This document shows, piece by piece, positions 1 to 8,633 of a stretch of DNA of 64,000 nucleotides (position 1 is the stretch's first letter; every line of letters starts with the position of its first letter). The DNA lies in the NCBI RefSeq assembly GCF_003971195.1, contig NZ_CP034593.1:992001-1056000 (forward strand), given 5' to 3'. The position numbers and the translations under genes were made by a program. The notes below the pieces were generated by a model. That model did not search any database, was not told the origin of the DNA, and saw only the letters and a program-made list of their open reading frames with translations. This stretch comes from Flaviflexus ciconiae (GTDB lineage Bacteria; Actinomycetota; Actinomycetes; Actinomycetales; Actinomycetaceae).

Positions 1-518
1 CCGTCCTTCGCCACGTCGGTAACAACGTATCGGGAGCAGCCTGCCTCGTTGAGGCGGTCAAGAACCTCGAAGAGTTCACCGCCGTCCCTCGTCCAGCCGC
101 GTGCGGACAGGGTGCGGCCGCGTACGTCGAGGCCAACGGCAACCTGGTCGCCGTATTCCTTGATGACACGTTCGGTCCACTCCGGGTCCTCCAAAGCAGC
201 CGTGCCCAGGTTGACGCGGGTGGCACCGGCAGACAGCGCCGCCTTCAGTGACTCGTCGTCGCGGATTCCGCCGGAGAGCTCAACGCGGACGGTGCTTTCG
301 GCAACGATCTGGCGGAGCAGTTCCCGGTTGTCACCGCGACCAAACGCCGCATCAAGATCCACGAGGTGGAGGAAGGTTGCGCCTCCCGCGATCCAGTCGC
401 GGGCGACGTCGGCCGGTTCGCCGTATCCGGTTTCGGTTCCTGCTTCACCGCGGAGCAGGCGCACGGCCTTGCCCTCGACAACGTCGATCGCGGGGAGGAG
501 CTGCAGTGGTTTCGTCAT
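1..518 (-). CDS. hisA: HisA/PriA phosphoribosyl isomerase, 3' end cut by window edge
   Basis: N-terminal ~172 codons of the (beta/alpha)8 isomerase that converts ProFAR to PRFAR in histidine synthesis; in many actinobacteria the same enzyme (PriA) also replaces TrpF in tryptophan synthesis. The start reads [13 protein letters not shown] with the strand-1 catalytic Asp at residue 12, followed by [12 protein letters not shown] and GLDVRGR; the visible part ends at VVTDVAKDG. The ATG lies 2 nt after the hisH stop, so it is the last visible gene of hisC-hisB-orf-hisH-hisA. The end lies outside the window, and mono- versus bifunctionality cannot be judged from this part. Confidence 0.95.
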   Translation of the reverse strand, partial: MTKPLQLLPAIDVVEGKAVRLLRGEAGTETGYGEPADVARDWIAGGATFLHLVDLDAAFGRGDNRELLRQIVAESTVRVELSGGIRDDESLKAALSAGATRVNLGTAALEDPEWTERVIKEYGDQVAVGLDVRGRTLSARGWTRDGGELFEVLDRLNEAGCSRYVVTDVAKD

Positions 519-520
519 GG

Positions 521-1153
521 TTATCCTTTGAGCGTGGAGAGCCAGTTGCGGAGCAGGCGCAGTCCTGCCTCGCCGGACTTCTCCGGGTGGAATTGAACAG
601 CTGAGAGCGGGCCCTGCTCGATTGCCGCAACGAAGCGGCCACCGTGGCTAGCCCAGGAAATAGCGGGAGGTGCGAAATGATCGTCAGCATCTTGGGCAGG
701 ATCGGTCTGCACACCGTAAGAGTGCACGAAGTAGAACCGTTCGTTCTTAATCCCGGCAAAAAGCTTCGAGCCCGGTGCGGTTTCCACGGTTGACCATCCC
801 ATGTGCGGAACGATCTCGGACGGCAACTTGGTGACGGTGCCCGGGAATTGGTTTAGGCCGGACTCACGGCTCCCGTGCTCCTCGGAGGCTTCGAAGAGCA
901 CCTGCAAACCAACGCAAATACCCAGCACCGGCAAGCCGCCTGCAAGACGGCGCTCAATGAACCGGTCGCCCCGCAAGGCCCGCAGGCGTTTCACAACGGT
1001 GTCGAAGGCACCCACGCCGGGAACGACCAGACCGGCCGCGGACATAGCCTCGCCAGGATCGGACGTGAGTGACACGTCGGCGCCCGCTTGCGCGAGCGCA
1101 CGGACTGCGGAGTGGACGTTGCCAGATCCGTAGTCGAAGACGGTTACCTTCAC
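521..1153 (-). CDS. hisH: Imidazole glycerol phosphate synthase, glutaminase subunit HisH
   Basis: Glutamine amidotransferase subunit of IGP synthase; it supplies ammonia to HisF for making imidazole glycerol phosphate and AICAR. It is 210 aa, normal for HisH. The class I triad is visible: nucleophile Cys80 in LGICVGLQ, and His189/Glu191 in QFHPEKS near the C-terminus. The P-loop-like PGVGAF motif is at 45-50. Its start overlaps the stop of the preceding gene by 4 nt (ATGA), and hisA follows after 2 nt, so translational coupling within the his operon is likely. hisF is not in the window. Confidence 0.96.
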   Translation of the reverse strand: MKVTVFDYGSGNVHSAVRALAQAGADVSLTSDPGEAMSAAGLVVPGVGAFDTVVKRLRALRGDRFIERRLAGGLPVLGICVGLQVLFEASEEHGSRESGLNQFPGTVTKLPSEIVPHMGWSTVETAPGSKLFAGIKNERFYFVHSYGVQTDPAQDADDHFAPPAISWASHGGRFVAAIEQGPLSAVQFHPEKSGEAGLRLLRNWLSTLKG

Positions 1154-1917
1154 GAACCGTCCTTGCCGAAGAAGCGGCGAGGCCTGCGAGGGGGCAGGGC
1201 CTCCCCAGCATCCGGCTTACCCTTGGCGAGCTTCTCGAGGAAGTTCGACTGGATCTCACCGGAACGGATCGCGCCCTTAACCTTGGAGGGCTCGGTGTCA
1301 CCGAGCAACATCTCTTCGAGGACGGACTCCCCCGTGGCCACGATCAGTCCGGCCGGAGCGTCGTCGACCTTGCCCTTGTAGTCAAAGGCAAGCGCGGTAA
1401 CGAGGCCGGACACGCCCTCTTCGTTGCCGACATCCTCACCGAGTTCGGCAGTGAGTGCGATAACGCCCTCGCGGGTCAGGCTCGCAAGCTTCCGCGCCAC
1501 AGCATCGCGATCGTCAGCATCAAGAACGTCGGGATCCTTATCGCCGTCGCCAGCGTCGGAGCCATCGCCGGAACCAGCCTGGGAGGGCTCTGCTGGGGCG
1601 TCGCCAGCTTCCGCGGACTGCACAGCGTCCGCAGGAGCAGCCAAAGCTTCGGTCTTCGAGTCGGCTGAGCCTTCTGCCGATGGCTCATCGGTTGCGGCCA
1701 CCTTGTCGGCGCCCTCGCCGTCACCGGGGGCTCCTCCGAGGAGCTCGGAGATGTCCCAGTCATCAAAGACCGGCACCGGCATGTCGTGCACCACCATGGC
1801 GCCGTTCTTGGAGGGAACGACCCAAACGTCGAGTCCGTGGAGTTTGCAGATGCCGGCGAGGACGTCGGCCTTCTTGAACGGGGTCAGGATGACATAGCGT
1901 TTCGTGTTTCCACTCAT
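1150..1917 (-). CDS. Uncharacterised protein embedded in the his operon
   Basis: 255 aa, family not recognised. It has three parts: an N-terminal ~65-residue block ([17 protein letters not shown] then [17 protein letters not shown]), a ~75-residue acidic, Ala/Asp/Glu-rich linker (about 66-140) likely to be disordered, and a C-terminal block (about 141-240) with [19 protein letters not shown]. The tail is basic ([13 protein letters not shown]). No signal peptide or membrane segment is seen. It overlaps hisB upstream and hisH downstream by 4 nt each, so it is co-translated with histidine enzymes. That placement suggests a role linked to the pathway or a long-fixed passenger, but no function can be assigned. 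Confidence 0.85.
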   Translation of the reverse strand: MSGNTKRYVILTPFKKADVLAGICKLHGLDVWVVPSKNGAMVVHDMPVPVFDDWDISELLGGAPGDGEGADKVAATDEPSAEGSADSKTEALAAPADAVQSAEAGDAPAEPSQAGSGDGSDAGDGDKDPDVLDADDRDAVARKLASLTREGVIALTAELGEDVGNEEGVSGLVTALAFDYKGKVDDAPAGLIVATGESVLEEMLLGDTEPSKVKGAIRSGEIQSNFLEKLAKGKPDAGEALPPRRPRRFFGKDGS

Positions 1918-2510
1918 AGCTTTCCCTTCGTCGATGGGATTGTCGTGACGCGGGGATCGGGTTCAACAGCGGTACGGAGCGCCCGGGCGAATGCCTTGAA
2001 CTGGGATTCAACAATATGGTGGGGGTCGCGTCCGCGGATCACGTCAATGTGCATGCAGATACCGGCGTGGAAGGCGATTGCTTCGAAGACGTGGCGGGTC
2101 ATGGAGCCCGTGAAGTGACCGCCAATGAGGTGGTATTCCTGGCCGGCCGGTTCGCCGTCGTGGACAAGGTAGGGGCGACCGGAGATATCGACAACTGCCT
2201 TGGCGAGTGCCTCGTCGAGCGGGACGGTGGCGTCACCGAAGCGGCGGATCCCCCGCTTGTCACCGAGTGCTTCACGAAGTGCTTCGCCGAAGCAGATCGC
2301 GGTGTCTTCCACAGTGTGGTGCACGTCGACGTCGACGTCACCGCGGGCCTTGACCGTGAGGTTGATGAGGGAGTGGCGGGACAGCGCGGTCAGCATGTGG
2401 TCGTAGAACGGGACCCCGGTGTCGATATCCGAGGTGCCGTCACCGTCAAGATCGAGGGTGAGCGAAATGGTCGACTCGCTTGTCTCCCGGTTGATTGTTG
2501 CTGTTCTCAT
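1914..2510 (-). CDS. hisB: Imidazoleglycerol-phosphate dehydratase HisB
   Basis: Mn-dependent dehydratase that converts IGP to imidazole acetol phosphate. It is 198 aa, the stand-alone monofunctional form used by actinobacteria, without the HAD phosphatase domain of enteric HisB. The duplicated metal-binding motifs are visible: [13 protein letters not shown] and [18 protein letters not shown] in the first half, [17 protein letters not shown] and [17 protein letters not shown] in the second. Its start overlaps the hisC stop by 4 nt and its stop overlaps the next gene by 4 nt. Confidence 0.97.
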   Translation of the reverse strand: MRTATINRETSESTISLTLDLDGDGTSDIDTGVPFYDHMLTALSRHSLINLTVKARGDVDVDVHHTVEDTAICFGEALREALGDKRGIRRFGDATVPLDEALAKAVVDISGRPYLVHDGEPAGQEYHLIGGHFTGSMTRHVFEAIAFHAGICMHIDVIRGRDPHHIVESQFKAFARALRTAVEPDPRVTTIPSTKGKL

Positions 2511-3615
2511 GCCAGTGCCTCTTCCAGTGCCGCGAAGAATGCGTCATTCTCCTCAGGTGTGCCAACGGATACTCGGAGCCAGCCGTCGGGGCCGACCTCT
2601 CGGATAAGGATTCCGCGATCAAGGAGATCAGCGAATATCCGGTGCCTGTCCGGGAAGGTCCCGAACATGACGAAGTTTGCGTCCGATGGTGCCACCTCTA
2701 AGCCTAGCGAACTTAACCGCTCCGCCATCTCATTCCTTGCTTCCCGAATGCCCTGAACTTGGGAGAGCTGCTCGGAAGAATGGGCAAGTGCCGCGCGTGC
2801 GGCGGCCTGCGTGAGGGCCGACAGGTGGTACGGCATACGAACAATGCGGAGCTGGTCAACGATTTCTCGCGACGTGCCAAGATAGCCAAGGCGTAGCCCG
2901 GCCGCCCCAAATGCCTTCGACATTGTCCGGCTCACCGCCAGGTTGTCGTAGGTGGAGAGAAGCTCGAGTGCCGAGGGAACTCCGTCCCTGCGGAACTCTC
3001 CGTACGCCTCGTCGACGACCACGAGGCAATCGGATCCGGGAGCATCCTCGGGCCGTTACCGATCGAGGCCTCCATAACAGCCGTGAGTTCGTCAGTGCTC
3101 AGTGCCGTCCCCGTCGGGTTATTCGGGCTGGCAAGGAGAACAACGGCGGGACGGTACCGGGCAAAGATGTCGGAGAGTTCCGCAAGGTCGATCGAGAAGT
3201 CGTCCTTGCGGGGCACTGTCACCATGGTCGAGTCCGTGTCCCTCGCGTACTCCGGGTACATCGAATACGACGGAATAAATGTCAGGACCGAACGGTCGGG
3301 CCCTGCGAAGGCCTGGAGAATGTGGAGCATGACTTCATTGGAGCCGTTGGCGGCCCAGATCTGCTCGGGAGCAAGCCGGACCTTCGACTCGACCGCAAGG
3401 TAGTCGGCAAGATCCTGGCGCAGGTCGAGGAACTCCCGGTCCGGGTAACGGTTCAGTGTCCCGGCGGCGCCGGCCACGGCACTTGCAATATCTGCGATCA
3501 GTGCGGGACTTGGCGCATAGGGGTTCTCGTTGACGTTGAGCGCGACGGGAACGTCGAGCTGCGGTGCGCCATAGGGTTCAAAGCCGGCAAGTGCCGGGCG
3601 ATAAGGAATGCTCAC
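2507..3615 (-). pseudogene. hisC: Histidinol-phosphate aminotransferase HisC, single-base frameshift
   Basis: PLP-dependent aminotransferase of histidine synthesis, split over two frames. The 5' part (from the GTG at 3615) reads well to VMEASIGNGP. The 3' part resumes with VVVDEAYGEF and carries the PLP-lysine motif SRTMSKAFGAAGLRLGY. Restoring one C in the CCC run (GGG at about 3050-3052 on the given strand) gives an unbroken reading through GNGPEDAPGSDCLVVVDEAYG and a normal ~369-aa HisC. Everything else is intact, so this is either a very recent mutation or a homopolymer sequencing error. A TAGAAT -10 hexamer ends 6 nt before the GTG, so the his run has its own leaderless-type promoter. 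Confidence 0.9.
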
Positions 3616-3621
3616 GCCCCG

Positions 3622-3627
3622 ATTCTA
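3622..3627 (-). promoter_or_regulatory. Putative -10 element of hisC (leaderless start)
   Basis: TAGAAT lies on the minus strand exactly 6 nt before the GTG of hisC. The hexamer and spacing are the same as at hisD. Confidence 0.55.
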
Positions 3628-3878
3628 CGGAATCTCAAGGCCGGACGATATTCCCGTCCATGTCCGTACCACCACATCTCCGCCAAGTCGCGTTGAAGCC
3701 GCCCAATAACAGCATGAGCCGGTAACGGCATACAGCGCCTGCGATAACCACCAATCCCGGCATTAGCGCGCAGGGACTAGCAAGAGTCATCCTGGCCCCC
3801 CGGCCCCGCACCTTACCCGGTCCTGTCAGGTCCGAACGATCGCAGCCCCGGAGCCGGGAAACCCGCGTCTACCGGAAC

Positions 3879-4733
3879 CTATCGGGCGATGAGAACGGCG
3901 GGTGCGTGGTGGAGGACTGCAAGAGCAACCGATCCTAGGCTCTTATCGTCTCCCCCGTTACCGTTCGGGGCAACAACGATGAGGCGGCTGATTCCAGCGG
4001 CGTCGATCAGCGAGTCGGTGGCGTGCGCCTGGATGTGCACGAATTCGGATTCCACGTCCGGGAACTTCGCGGCGACTTCGTCGAAGCCTTTCTTGCTGAG
4101 TTCCACGGACTTGTCGATCTCCCCCTGTAACCAATCCTTGCGCGGACCGTCGGGAATATTGACAAGGCCGGCGGCGGAATGCTGGTGGGCACGAAGGCCC
4201 CGCACGCTCGTTCCGGCAGCTCGAGCATATCGGAAGGCGGCCTTGACGGCACGGAAGGAGTTTGCTTCGGGGCCGACGCCAACGGTGATGGGGCCATCCA
4301 TGTCGTACTCGGCATCGCGAACAACAAACGTGGAGCAGTGAGCATTGGCCGCCACCTTCGTGGCGACAGACCCCACCAGCATGCGGTGGACGGCGCCCTG
4401 CCCACGGGCGCCAACGACGATGAGGTCTGCGTAAGCGCTTGCTTTAATGAGGCTCGGAGCGGACTCGCCCAGCACCCATTCAGTTTCAACGTCAAGGTCT
4501 GGGAACTTCTGGAGAACGGCATCCTTGGAGTCGACAAGGATCTTTTCGATCCGCTCTTTTTCCTCTTTCGGGGGTTCTGGGTCATAGGCCAGAATGGCGA
4601 ACAGCGGCGAATAGGCTGACATGATCCGCAGGTGCTTGCCATAGCGGTCTGCGATACGAGCGGCTTCTAGGACGGCATAGCGCGCACGGATGGAGCCATC
4701 CGTGCCCACAATTATTGGTCGATCGTGAGGCAC
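3879..4733 (-). CDS. Universal stress protein, tandem UspA domains
   Basis: About 284 aa with two Usp domains, the usual double-domain form of actinobacteria. Domain 1 begins PIIVGTDGS and ends with the nucleotide-binding signature VVGARGQGAVHRMLVGSVA. Domain 2 begins PITVGVGPEANS and ends LIVVAPNGNGGDDKSLGSVA, a variant of G-2x-G-9x-G(S/T). Such proteins bind ATP and are induced in stasis or hypoxia; the specific role is unknown. I prefer the GTG at 4733 because TAAAGT ends 7 nt upstream; a GTG at 4742 would add three codons. It sits between hisC and the divergent RecQ-tail-like gene, inside the stretch that separates hisC from hisD. Confidence 0.92.
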   Translation of the reverse strand: MPHDRPIIVGTDGSIRARYAVLEAARIADRYGKHLRIMSAYSPLFAILAYDPEPPKEEKERIEKILVDSKDAVLQKFPDLDVETEWVLGESAPSLIKASAYADLIVVGARGQGAVHRMLVGSVATKVAANAHCSTFVVRDAEYDMDGPITVGVGPEANSFRAVKAAFRYARAAGTSVRGLRAHQHSAAGLVNIPDGPRKDWLQGEIDKSVELSKKGFDEVAAKFPDVESEFVHIQAHATDSLIDAAGISRLIVVAPNGNGGDDKSLGSVALAVLHHAPAVLIAR

Positions 4734-4740
4734 GCAAACC

Positions 4741-4746
4741 ACTTTA
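4741..4746 (-). promoter_or_regulatory. Putative -10 element of the universal stress gene
   Basis: TAAAGT on the minus strand ends 7 nt before the GTG at 4733. It decides the preferred start and implies a leaderless mRNA. Confidence 0.45.
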
Positions 4747-4768
4747 ACGCATCTGGCTCAATTGGCCG

Positions 4769-5821
4769 ATGACGAGTTCTGCCAGGACCGTGTGCCACGA
4801 TTTGGTCATGACCGCTTCCCGTGACCTACCTGGCCGCCTCGCCTCCCTGGTGGGCACCATTACTGCAGCGCCGGGTCCCGTTCACGTGGTCTGCTCCTCC
4901 CCCGTTCAACTGGACCTTATCGCCCGCGTGTGTCGGGAATCCGGAGCGCCCCTGTCAATTTACGGCGTTGCCGCCTACCGCAACTCAGCCGCCCGGGACG
5001 AGGTCTCCCGCGGAGCCACCAAGGGATTCCTGTACGCCGAGCCAAGCGGCCCCTCAAGCGCTCCCCTGGGCCCGACAAGTCACCAGCCATCGAACACTGG
5101 GACAGATCCCTTGAACGGGCGGGAAACAGCTACTCCGGATAGGTCAGGGGCCGCCGTTATTCGCGTTCGCGATATTCGCGATCAAAGCTCGGACCGGGTC
5201 CTGGTGGCACGAATCCGCACCATCGTCGAAGAGGAAACAGCCCGCGGCGTGGACTTACCCGCGCTTGGTGTGTGGCCGTCGGGAAGCCGGCTTTCCGCGC
5301 AGTCGCGGCTCCTGCCCGGCAAGGCTCTTGCGCACCTCGAGGCGCTCGGGCTCGGCGAAGATGTGGCAAAGGTTCTCAATGGGCCGGATGGGGATTTCCC
5401 GCCCGAGCTGCGTCCGGCCTGCCAGGATCTCCTGGGCTCATGGGGCCAGCTGTCTGGCAGGACCAGGATCGGTGCGGTCGTATCCGCACCGAGCACCGAT
5501 CATCCGCGCCTCGTGAACCATCTTGCTTCGGGGATCGGCGTGATGCTGCGAGCTACGTATGCCGGGGAGCTTGCGGGTTTGCGGGATGCTCGAGGCCCGG
5601 AGAGTGCGGCGGAGCGGGTGCGGCGGATTGCGGGGCAGCTACGGCTCGACCCCAGTCTTGTTGATGTTCGGCTTATTGCCGGGCAACACGTTCTGCTGGT
5701 CGGTGACCGGTGGGTGGAGGGGTGGACAATAACGGTGGCCGGGCAACTCCTGCTGAGCGCCGGCGCCCTGTCCGTTCGCCCGTTTACTCTGAGTACCGGT
5801 ATTCGATCGGCACGCCGTTGA
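4769..5821 (+). CDS. RecQ C-terminal-tail-like (phosphoribosyltransferase-like) protein without helicase domain
   Basis: 350 aa (a second ATG at 4808 gives MTASRDLPGRLASLV and is equally possible). The C-terminal ~150 residues contain HPRLVNHLASGIG, VRLIAGQHVLLVGDRWVEGW and TVAGQLLLSAGA. From memory this resembles the phosphoribosyltransferase-like tail found behind the helicase core of many actinobacterial RecQ-type helicases (VLLVDD-x-x-x-x-GWTLT there). No Walker A, DEAH or helicase motifs are present, so the helicase part is absent. The N-terminal HVVCSSPVQLDLIARVC could be a relic of a helicase lobe. It ends in a 38-bp tail-to-tail overlap with the next gene. The function is unknown. Confidence 0.8.
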   Translation: MTSSARTVCHDLVMTASRDLPGRLASLVGTITAAPGPVHVVCSSPVQLDLIARVCRESGAPLSIYGVAAYRNSAARDEVSRGATKGFLYAEPSGPSSAPLGPTSHQPSNTGTDPLNGRETATPDRSGAAVIRVRDIRDQSSDRVLVARIRTIVEEETARGVDLPALGVWPSGSRLSAQSRLLPGKALAHLEALGLGEDVAKVLNGPDGDFPPELRPACQDLLGSWGQLSGRTRIGAVVSAPSTDHPRLVNHLASGIGVMLRATYAGELAGLRDARGPESAAERVRRIAGQLRLDPSLVDVRLIAGQHVLLVGDRWVEGWTITVAGQLLLSAGALSVRPFTLSTGIRSARR

Positions 5822-6407
5822 TGATGGTGCCGAACGTGGCGGGACCGTTCTCTGCGTGCTCTTCCGAGGCCGAATAGACAACCAGGCCGTCCCCGGTGCT
5901 ATCCGGTTGGGCCTGGTAGTAGTCGGCGGAGCCGAAATGGCTCATGAAGCTGTAGGCAGCCGCGTTCACATCGGTGTCACCCGGGAGGACCTTCACGACA
6001 GCTTCGACACCGTACTCTTCGAGGAGGTCAACGACCCCTCCGGACTTCACGGGACTCGACACCCACACGGTGACGGCCTCGTCTTCGAAGCTATATCCGC
6101 GGTAGATCTCCTCAAACTTCTCGGAAGCGTCGAGTAGGGCGTAGTGCCTGTTGTCTTCGTTCAGGTACCAGGTGTACGCATTCGACCAGGGCATGTCGTA
6201 CACCTCAATGTAGGTGGAGACTTCTTCTCGAACGTCGTCTTCGACAGCGAAACGCGGTTCGACTGAGCTTTCAAAGTTTACGTCATCCACATAGGAGGGT
6301 GACACAGAATCGATGCCGCCACCGATTGCTGTTAAGGCGGCTAGTGCCACACCCACTATCATGAACGCTCCACATCCAGCTCCTGAAATCTTATCGCAAG
6401 AGATCAT
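5784..6407 (-). CDS. Exported or membrane-anchored protein of unknown function
   Basis: 207 aa. An N-terminal hydrophobic segment (about residues 12-31, AFMIVGVALAALTAIGGG) is followed by an acidic, Tyr-rich soluble region, consistent with a signal anchor and an extracytoplasmic domain; no clear lipobox is seen. The family is not recognised. It is on the same strand as hisD and 59 bp downstream of its stop, so it may be read from the hisD transcript. Its 3' 38 bp overlap the RecQ-tail-like gene convergently. Confidence 0.72.
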   Translation of the reverse strand: MISCDKISGAGCGAFMIVGVALAALTAIGGGIDSVSPSYVDDVNFESSVEPRFAVEDDVREEVSTYIEVYDMPWSNAYTWYLNEDNRHYALLDASEKFEEIYRGYSFEDEAVTVWVSSPVKSGGVVDLLEEYGVEAVVKVLPGDTDVNAAAYSFMSHFGSADYYQAQPDSTGDGLVVYSASEEHAENGPATFGTIINGVPIEYRYSE

Positions 6408-6466
6408 ATCAACGGGGTTACCAACGACGTCCAGTTCGTAACCTTATTGTTATGAACGCTCAATCG

Positions 6467-7768
6467 CTACACTTCGTCCCTGCGGACCAGGAGGGAGGTG
6501 CCGTGCGCGGGCAGGTCTTCCGCATTTGCAAAGGTCACAAGGGGTGTCGTGATGTCTGCGAGGGCCTCGCGAGAGTAGGTGACCTGCTGGACCGACTTTA
6601 AGAAAGCGTGCACACCAAGACCCGAGCTATAGCGCGCCGTCCCACCCGTGGGAAGCACATGATTCGACCCGGCAAGGTAGTCGCCGGCCGGAACGGGAGT
6701 GTAGTCGCCAAGGAAAATGGCTCCAGCATTATGCACCCGGGCAGCCACCTGTTCCACGTCGCGCGTGTGGATCTCCAGGTGCTCCGCGCCGTAGGCGTTC
6801 ACCACTTCGAGGCCATCATCGATGTCGGCAACGAGCACGGTCCCCGACTGGGGTCCCGACAGAGCCGTACGCACGCGCTCCTCGTGCTTCGTGGCAGACA
6901 CGAGTTCTTCAAGTTCGCGATCTACCGCGTCAGCCAGCTCAACCGAATCGGTGATGAGAACGGATGCTGCAGCCGGATCATGCTCGGCCTGAGACAGCAG
7001 ATCGGCCGCTACGTAGCGCGGGTTCGCCGAATCATCGGCAAGAATAGCGATCTCGGTAGTTCCCGCCTCGGAGTCGATGCCAACGGTGCCATGAACGAGG
7101 CGCTTTGCGGCGGCCACGTAGATATTGCCCGGGCCCGTGATGACGTCAACGGGCTGGCAGCTACCTGCGCCGTAGGCGAACATGCCGATCGCGCCGGCGC
7201 CACCGGCCGCGTACACCTCGTCAATGCCGAGGAGCGCACACGCGGCAAGAATCGTCGGGTGCGGCAGGCCGCCGAAGGCGGTCTGGGCCGGGGAGGTCAA
7301 TGCGATCGAGGGAACGCCAGCGACCTGTGCGGCAACGACATTCATGACGACCGACGATGGATAGACGGCAAGGCCGCCGGGCACGTAGAGGCCGACGCGG
7401 CGGATCGGGATCCAGCGCTGCGTGATGGTGCCGCCCGGGACGATGCTGACGGTCTTCTCCTCCGGCATCTGGCCTTCGTGGCCGGCACGCACGTGCTTGA
7501 TTGACAGCTCGATGGCTTCGACAAGCTTCGGGTCCAGCTCGGCGAGAGCCTCGTCGATGGCCTGCTTGGGAACGGCAATGGTCTCGGGGCGGACACCGTC
7601 GAAACGCTCGGCCTGATCGAGGAGTGCCTGGTCGCCATGCTCGCGCACGTCGGCAACGAGCGGACGGACTGCCTCCAGGGCAGCATCGATGTCGATGGCG
7701 GCGCGGGGCAGCGAGTCGGTCAGGGAAGCGGAGTTAACACCGGTTCGGAAGTCGAGTCGAGACAGCAT
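6467..7768 (-). CDS. hisD: Histidinol dehydrogenase HisD
   Basis: Zn-dependent NAD enzyme for the last two oxidations from histidinol to histidine. It is 433 aa, the usual length. Recognisable blocks are [58 protein letters not shown] (Zn-ligand region) and [12 protein letters not shown]. uppS ends 9 bp upstream. A TAGAAT hexamer ends 6 nt before the ATG, and its first three bases are the uppS stop codon, so hisD has its own promoter in addition to any read-through from recO-uppS. Unusually, it is separated from hisC by about 2.85 kb. Confidence 0.97.
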   Translation of the reverse strand: MLSRLDFRTGVNSASLTDSLPRAAIDIDAALEAVRPLVADVREHGDQALLDQAERFDGVRPETIAVPKQAIDEALAELDPKLVEAIELSIKHVRAGHEGQMPEEKTVSIVPGGTITQRWIPIRRVGLYVPGGLAVYPSSVVMNVVAAQVAGVPSIALTSPAQTAFGGLPHPTILAACALLGIDEVYAAGGAGAIGMFAYGAGSCQPVDVITGPGNIYVAAAKRLVHGTVGIDSEAGTTEIAILADDSANPRYVAADLLSQAEHDPAAASVLITDSVELADAVDRELEELVSATKHEERVRTALSGPQSGTVLVADIDDGLEVVNAYGAEHLEIHTRDVEQVAARVHNAGAIFLGDYTPVPAGDYLAGSNHVLPTGGTARYSSGLGVHAFLKSVQQVTYSREALADITTPLVTFANAEDLPAHGTSLLVRRDEV

Positions 7769-7774
7769 GCCCCC

Positions 7775-7780
7775 ATTCTA
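7775..7780 (-). promoter_or_regulatory. Putative -10 element of hisD overlapping the uppS stop codon
   Basis: TAGAAT on the minus strand, 6 nt (GGGGGC) before the hisD ATG. The TAG of this hexamer is also the uppS stop. Confidence 0.55.
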
Positions 7781-8626
7781 TTCCCCGACTGGCTCGTCCG
7801 CCTTCGCGTCCACTGTCTCGTTGGCCGCATCGCTCTCGTTCACCCCGGCGTCGGCCCTCTTGCTAGCGGTAGCGTCGATTGCCCCGCCCCATCGCCTATC
7901 CCTGCGAGCATAGGTTTCAATCGCATCCCACAGGTCGGTGCGGTCGATATCGGGCCAGGCCTTGTCGGAGATCACGATCTCGGCGTAGGCCGACTGCCAC
8001 AGAAGGAAGTTTGAGAGCCTCTTCTCACCTCCCGATCTCCAAAACAAGTCGACGTCGCTCATGGGCTGATGAAGGTAAGAAGCAAAAGTTTCGGCGTTCA
8101 CCTTCTTCGGGTTTAGCTTGCCGTCGGCGGCGTCCCGGGCAATAGCGGAAGCCGCGTCCACGATCTCGGAGCGTCCCCCGTAGTTCACGCACATGTTCAC
8201 GATCAGGCCCGTATTGTTTTTGGTCATTTCTTCGGCGATCTCGAGCTCCTTAATCACGGAGCCCCAGAGCTTCGGCTTACGCCCGGACCAGCGCACGCGC
8301 ACACCCCATTCGTTCAGGGTGTCGCGCTGACGGTGAATCACGTCCCGGTTGAAGCCCATGAGGAACCGGACCTCGGAGGGGCTTCGTGACCAGTTCTCGG
8401 TCGAGAAGGCATAGGCGGAGAGTTCTTTCACTCCCATTTCGATCGCACCCGCAATGACATCGAGGAGAACCGGTTCGCCGTTCTTGTGTCCCTCGGTGCG
8501 CGGCAGTCCCCGAGCGTTCGCCCACCGACCATTCCCATCCATGACGATTGCGACGTGGCTGGGAACAAGCTCTTTCGGGATCTGGGGCATGACTGCGCCC
8601 GGGAGCGGAGGCGGTTGGATCGGCAT
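7778..8626 (-). CDS. uppS: Isoprenyl (undecaprenyl/decaprenyl) diphosphate synthase
   Basis: cis-Prenyltransferase making the polyprenyl diphosphate carrier for cell-wall synthesis. It is 282 aa. The catalytic-Asp motif is [19 protein letters not shown], followed by EGHKNG; later come [13 protein letters not shown] and the C-terminal [18 protein letters not shown] and [13 protein letters not shown]. The last ~40 residues are a polar Ala/Glu/Asp tail beyond the family core. It starts 7 bp after the recO stop, the common actinobacterial recO-uppS pair. Product chain length cannot be read from the sequence. Confidence 0.96.
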   Translation of the reverse strand: MPIQPPPLPGAVMPQIPKELVPSHVAIVMDGNGRWANARGLPRTEGHKNGEPVLLDVIAGAIEMGVKELSAYAFSTENWSRSPSEVRFLMGFNRDVIHRQRDTLNEWGVRVRWSGRKPKLWGSVIKELEIAEEMTKNNTGLIVNMCVNYGGRSEIVDAASAIARDAADGKLNPKKVNAETFASYLHQPMSDVDLFWRSGGEKRLSNFLLWQSAYAEIVISDKAWPDIDRTDLWDAIETYARRDRRWGGAIDATASKRADAGVNESDAANETVDAKADEPVGE

Positions 8627-8633
8627 AGGGGTC

